Origin: an uncultured Pelagibacteraceae bacterium
Lineage (GTDB): Bacteria > Pseudomonadota > Alphaproteobacteria > Pelagibacterales > Pelagibacteraceae
Length of the DNA: 33,399 nt
Reading direction: 5' to 3'
Assembly (NCBI GenBank): GCA_902583645.1
Contig: CACHWQ010000012.1
Coordinates: 1-33,399, forward strand
Both the position numbers and the translations under genes were made by a program. Under the pieces are notes generated by a model. It was not told the DNA's origin. It was given only the letters and a program-made list of their open reading frames with translations, and did not search any database. Of the stretch, positions 31,800 to 33,399 are shown piece after piece; position 1 is the stretch's first letter, and every line of letters begins with the position of its first letter.

Positions 31800-33399
31800 A
31801 TAATTCTTTTATATTAGTATATTCCTTCAAAATCTCGGGATTTACTAGTGCTTCTTTATTTTGAATTTTATTGCCTTCTATTATATTTTTAATAGCTAAT
31901 TCTACAATTTTTCCATTTTTGGTTCTTGGAATATCGTTTACTTTAAATATTTTATTTGGAACATGCCTTGGTGAAGCATTTAGTCTGATTTGTTGTTTAA
32001 TTTTCTTTATGAACTCATCGTCCAATATTGCTTTATCATTAAGAACAACAAATAAAATTATTCGAATGTCATTATCCCAAGATTGGCCAACTACTATAGA
32101 CTCTTTTATTTCCTTAAACTTTTCAACTTCGGAATAGATTTCTGCTGTTCCCAATCTTACACCACCAGGATTTAAGGTGGCGTCTGATCTTCCGTGTATT
32201 AAAAAACCACCTGAACTTTTAACTTCTCCATAATCCCCGTGATGCCAAATATTTTTATATTTGTTAAAATACGCATTTTGAAATTTTTTGTTATTCTTAT
32301 CATTCCAAAATTTTATTGGCATTGATGGAAATGGACTTTTGCAAACCAATTCTCCTTTTTTATTCTTTACTGATTTACCTTTCTCATTGAAGATATCCAC
32401 ATCCATTCCAAGACCTTTTGATTGTATTTCGCCTGAAATTACTGATTTATAAATATTTCCAAGTACAAAACATGAGACCAAATCTGTTCCTCCTGAGATT
32501 GATGCAAGGTGAACATTTTTTTTTATTTTTTTATAAATATATTCAAAACCTTCTTTTGATAAAGGTGATCCTGTCGAACATATTACCTTTAAATATTTTA
32601 AATCGAATTTATTTGAAATATTACTTTTTTTTAAAGCATCTATATATTTTGCGCTGACACCGAATAGTGTTACTTTTTCTTTGCTAACAATCTTTAATAG
32701 TAAGTCTTTTTTTTTAAACATTGGAAATCCATCAAATAAGACGATTGATGCTTTTGAGCTTAAGCAGGTAACAAGCCAGTTCCACATCATCCATCCGCAA
32801 GTAGTGAAATAAAAAATATTATCATTTTCTTTTATATTAGAATGAAGCTGATGTTCTTTTAAATGTTGTAATAATACACCACCTGATCTATGACATATGC
32901 ATTTAGGCTTACCGGTTGTACCACTTGAATATAGAATGGCTAACTCTGTATTAAAGCAAAATTTTTTAAATTTAATTGAAGATACCGAATATTTTTGAAT
33001 TTCTTTCCAAAGCTTATATTTAACACCAATTTTTTTTTTAAATTTTAAATATTTTTTTCCAGGATAATTTATTACCAAAACTTGCCTAATTGATTTTATT
33101 TTTTTTAATATATCAGGCAATCTTTCAATAACGTTTATTTCTTTGCCATTATAATAATACCTATCTCCGATAATTAAAATTTTTGGTTTTATTTGTGCGA
33201 ACCTTTCAACTACGCCATTTAAACCGAAGTCAGGTGAACAGGATGACCATATAGCTCCTATTGCACTAGTTGCGGTAAAACTTTCAACTGTTTGAATTAT
33301 ATTGGGTAAATAAGCTGATACCCTGTCCCCCTTTTTAATATTTATTTTTTTGAAATAAGCAATCATCTTACTAACATTTTGATTTAATTGGTGCCAGGA
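31780..33399 (-). CDS. Acetoacetyl-CoA synthetase (5' end cut by window)
   Basis: 540 codons including the stop are visible; the reading frame stays open to base 33399, upstream of the first internal Met, so about 100-120 N-terminal residues are missing. This is an ANL-superfamily AMP-forming ligase: YSSGTTGKPK (P-loop), CGWMMWNW, SISGGTDLV, HHGDYGE and the C-terminal PRTKNGKIVE with the catalytic Lys. GAIWSSCSPDFG and the SWHQLNQ segment at the edge point to acetoacetyl-CoA synthetase rather than acetyl-CoA synthetase. It would activate acetoacetate for the thiolase at 24210-25334. As first visible gene of the importer operon it links solute breakdown to central metabolism, though another short 3-oxoacid is possible. 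Confidence 0.88.
   Translation of the reverse strand, partial: SWHQLNQNVSKMIAYFKKINIKKGDRVSAYLPNIIQTVESFTATSAIGAIWSSCSPDFGLNGVVERFAQIKPKILIIGDRYYYNGKEINVIERLPDILKKIKSIRQVLVINYPGKKYLKFKKKIGVKYKLWKEIQKYSVSSIKFKKFCFNTELAILYSSGTTGKPKCICHRSGGVLLQHLKEHQLHSNIKENDNIFYFTTCGWMMWNWLVTCLSSKASIVLFDGFPMFKKKDLLLKIVSKEKVTLFGVSAKYIDALKKSNISNKFDLKYLKVICSTGSPLSKEGFEYIYKKIKKNVHLASISGGTDLVSCFVLGNIYKSVISGEIQSKGLGMDVDIFNEKGKSVKNKKGELVCKSPFPSMPIKFWNDKNNKKFQNAYFNKYKNIWHHGDYGEVKSSGGFLIHGRSDATLNPGGVRLGTAEIYSEVEKFKEIKESIVVGQSWDNDIRIILFVVLNDKAILDDEFIKKIKQQIRLNASPRHVPNKIFKVNDIPRTKNGKIVELAIKNIIEGNKIQNKEALVNPEILKEYTNIKELYESKKN

Overview
The window looks like a streamlined, very AT-rich alphaproteobacterial chromosome, most likely SAR11 (Pelagibacterales). 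The pointers are an estimated GC near 30%, genes that abut or overlap, almost no intergenic space, and a gene set heavy in ABC solute uptake, one-carbon (GcvT/DmdA-type) enzymes and small-molecule catabolism. The lineage call is inference from composition and protein resemblance, not a database match. No tRNA, rRNA, IS element, CRISPR array or phage gene was seen, and no gene-free stretch reaches 300 bases. The longest gaps are 127 bp (28633-28759), 116 bp (17740-17855) and 92 bp (16157-16248).

Layout. 1-4957 (minus): an acnA-yfgM-like-bamB operon running off the left edge, plus a LysE-type exporter and a CsaA-like protein. 4982-6160 (plus): argE-like M20 deacetylase. 6157-8573 (minus): an agmatinase-family ureohydrolase followed by an aldehyde dehydrogenase. 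8640-10016 (plus): an exported HExxH protein and a membrane-anchored cyclophilin. 10005-12227 (minus): a two-domain beta-oxidation enzyme. 12278-17739 (minus): a complete Dpp/Opp-type ABC importer (binding protein, two permeases, fused double ATPase). 17856-25334 (plus): a seven-gene catabolic cluster, namely GcvT-family protein, S51 peptidase-like protein, FMN 2-hydroxyacid dehydrogenase, ThDP enzyme, transthyretin-like protein, DmdA-like demethylase and thiolase. 25335-33399 (minus): acetoacetyl-CoA synthetase (cut by the right edge), an EutA-like racemase/isomerase, a DoeA/EutD-like M24 hydrolase and a PotABCD-type importer.

How the genes may work together. The right-hand minus operon joins uptake of a small cationic or zwitterionic solute to a metal-independent M24 hydrolase and an EutA-family protein, the core of known ectoine degradation loci, but with a polyamine-type transporter instead of the usual Ehu/Ueh/Tea ones. 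The plus-strand cluster that converges on it holds two folate-type demethylases, an oxidase/decarboxylase-like pair and a thiolase, and reads as a pathway for a methylated organic compound ending in acetyl-CoA. AACS and the thiolase would together convert acetoacetate to acetyl-CoA. Neither gene set matches a complete pathway I can name, so these two regions are the best candidates for something undescribed.

Regulation. Both ABC operons have a strong hairpin between the binding-protein gene and the permease gene. In the Pot-type operon the hairpin is followed by a T-run that leads straight into the permease start codon, and the binding-protein gene also has its own near-consensus promoter. 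This suggests that binding protein is made in excess over the membrane subunits.
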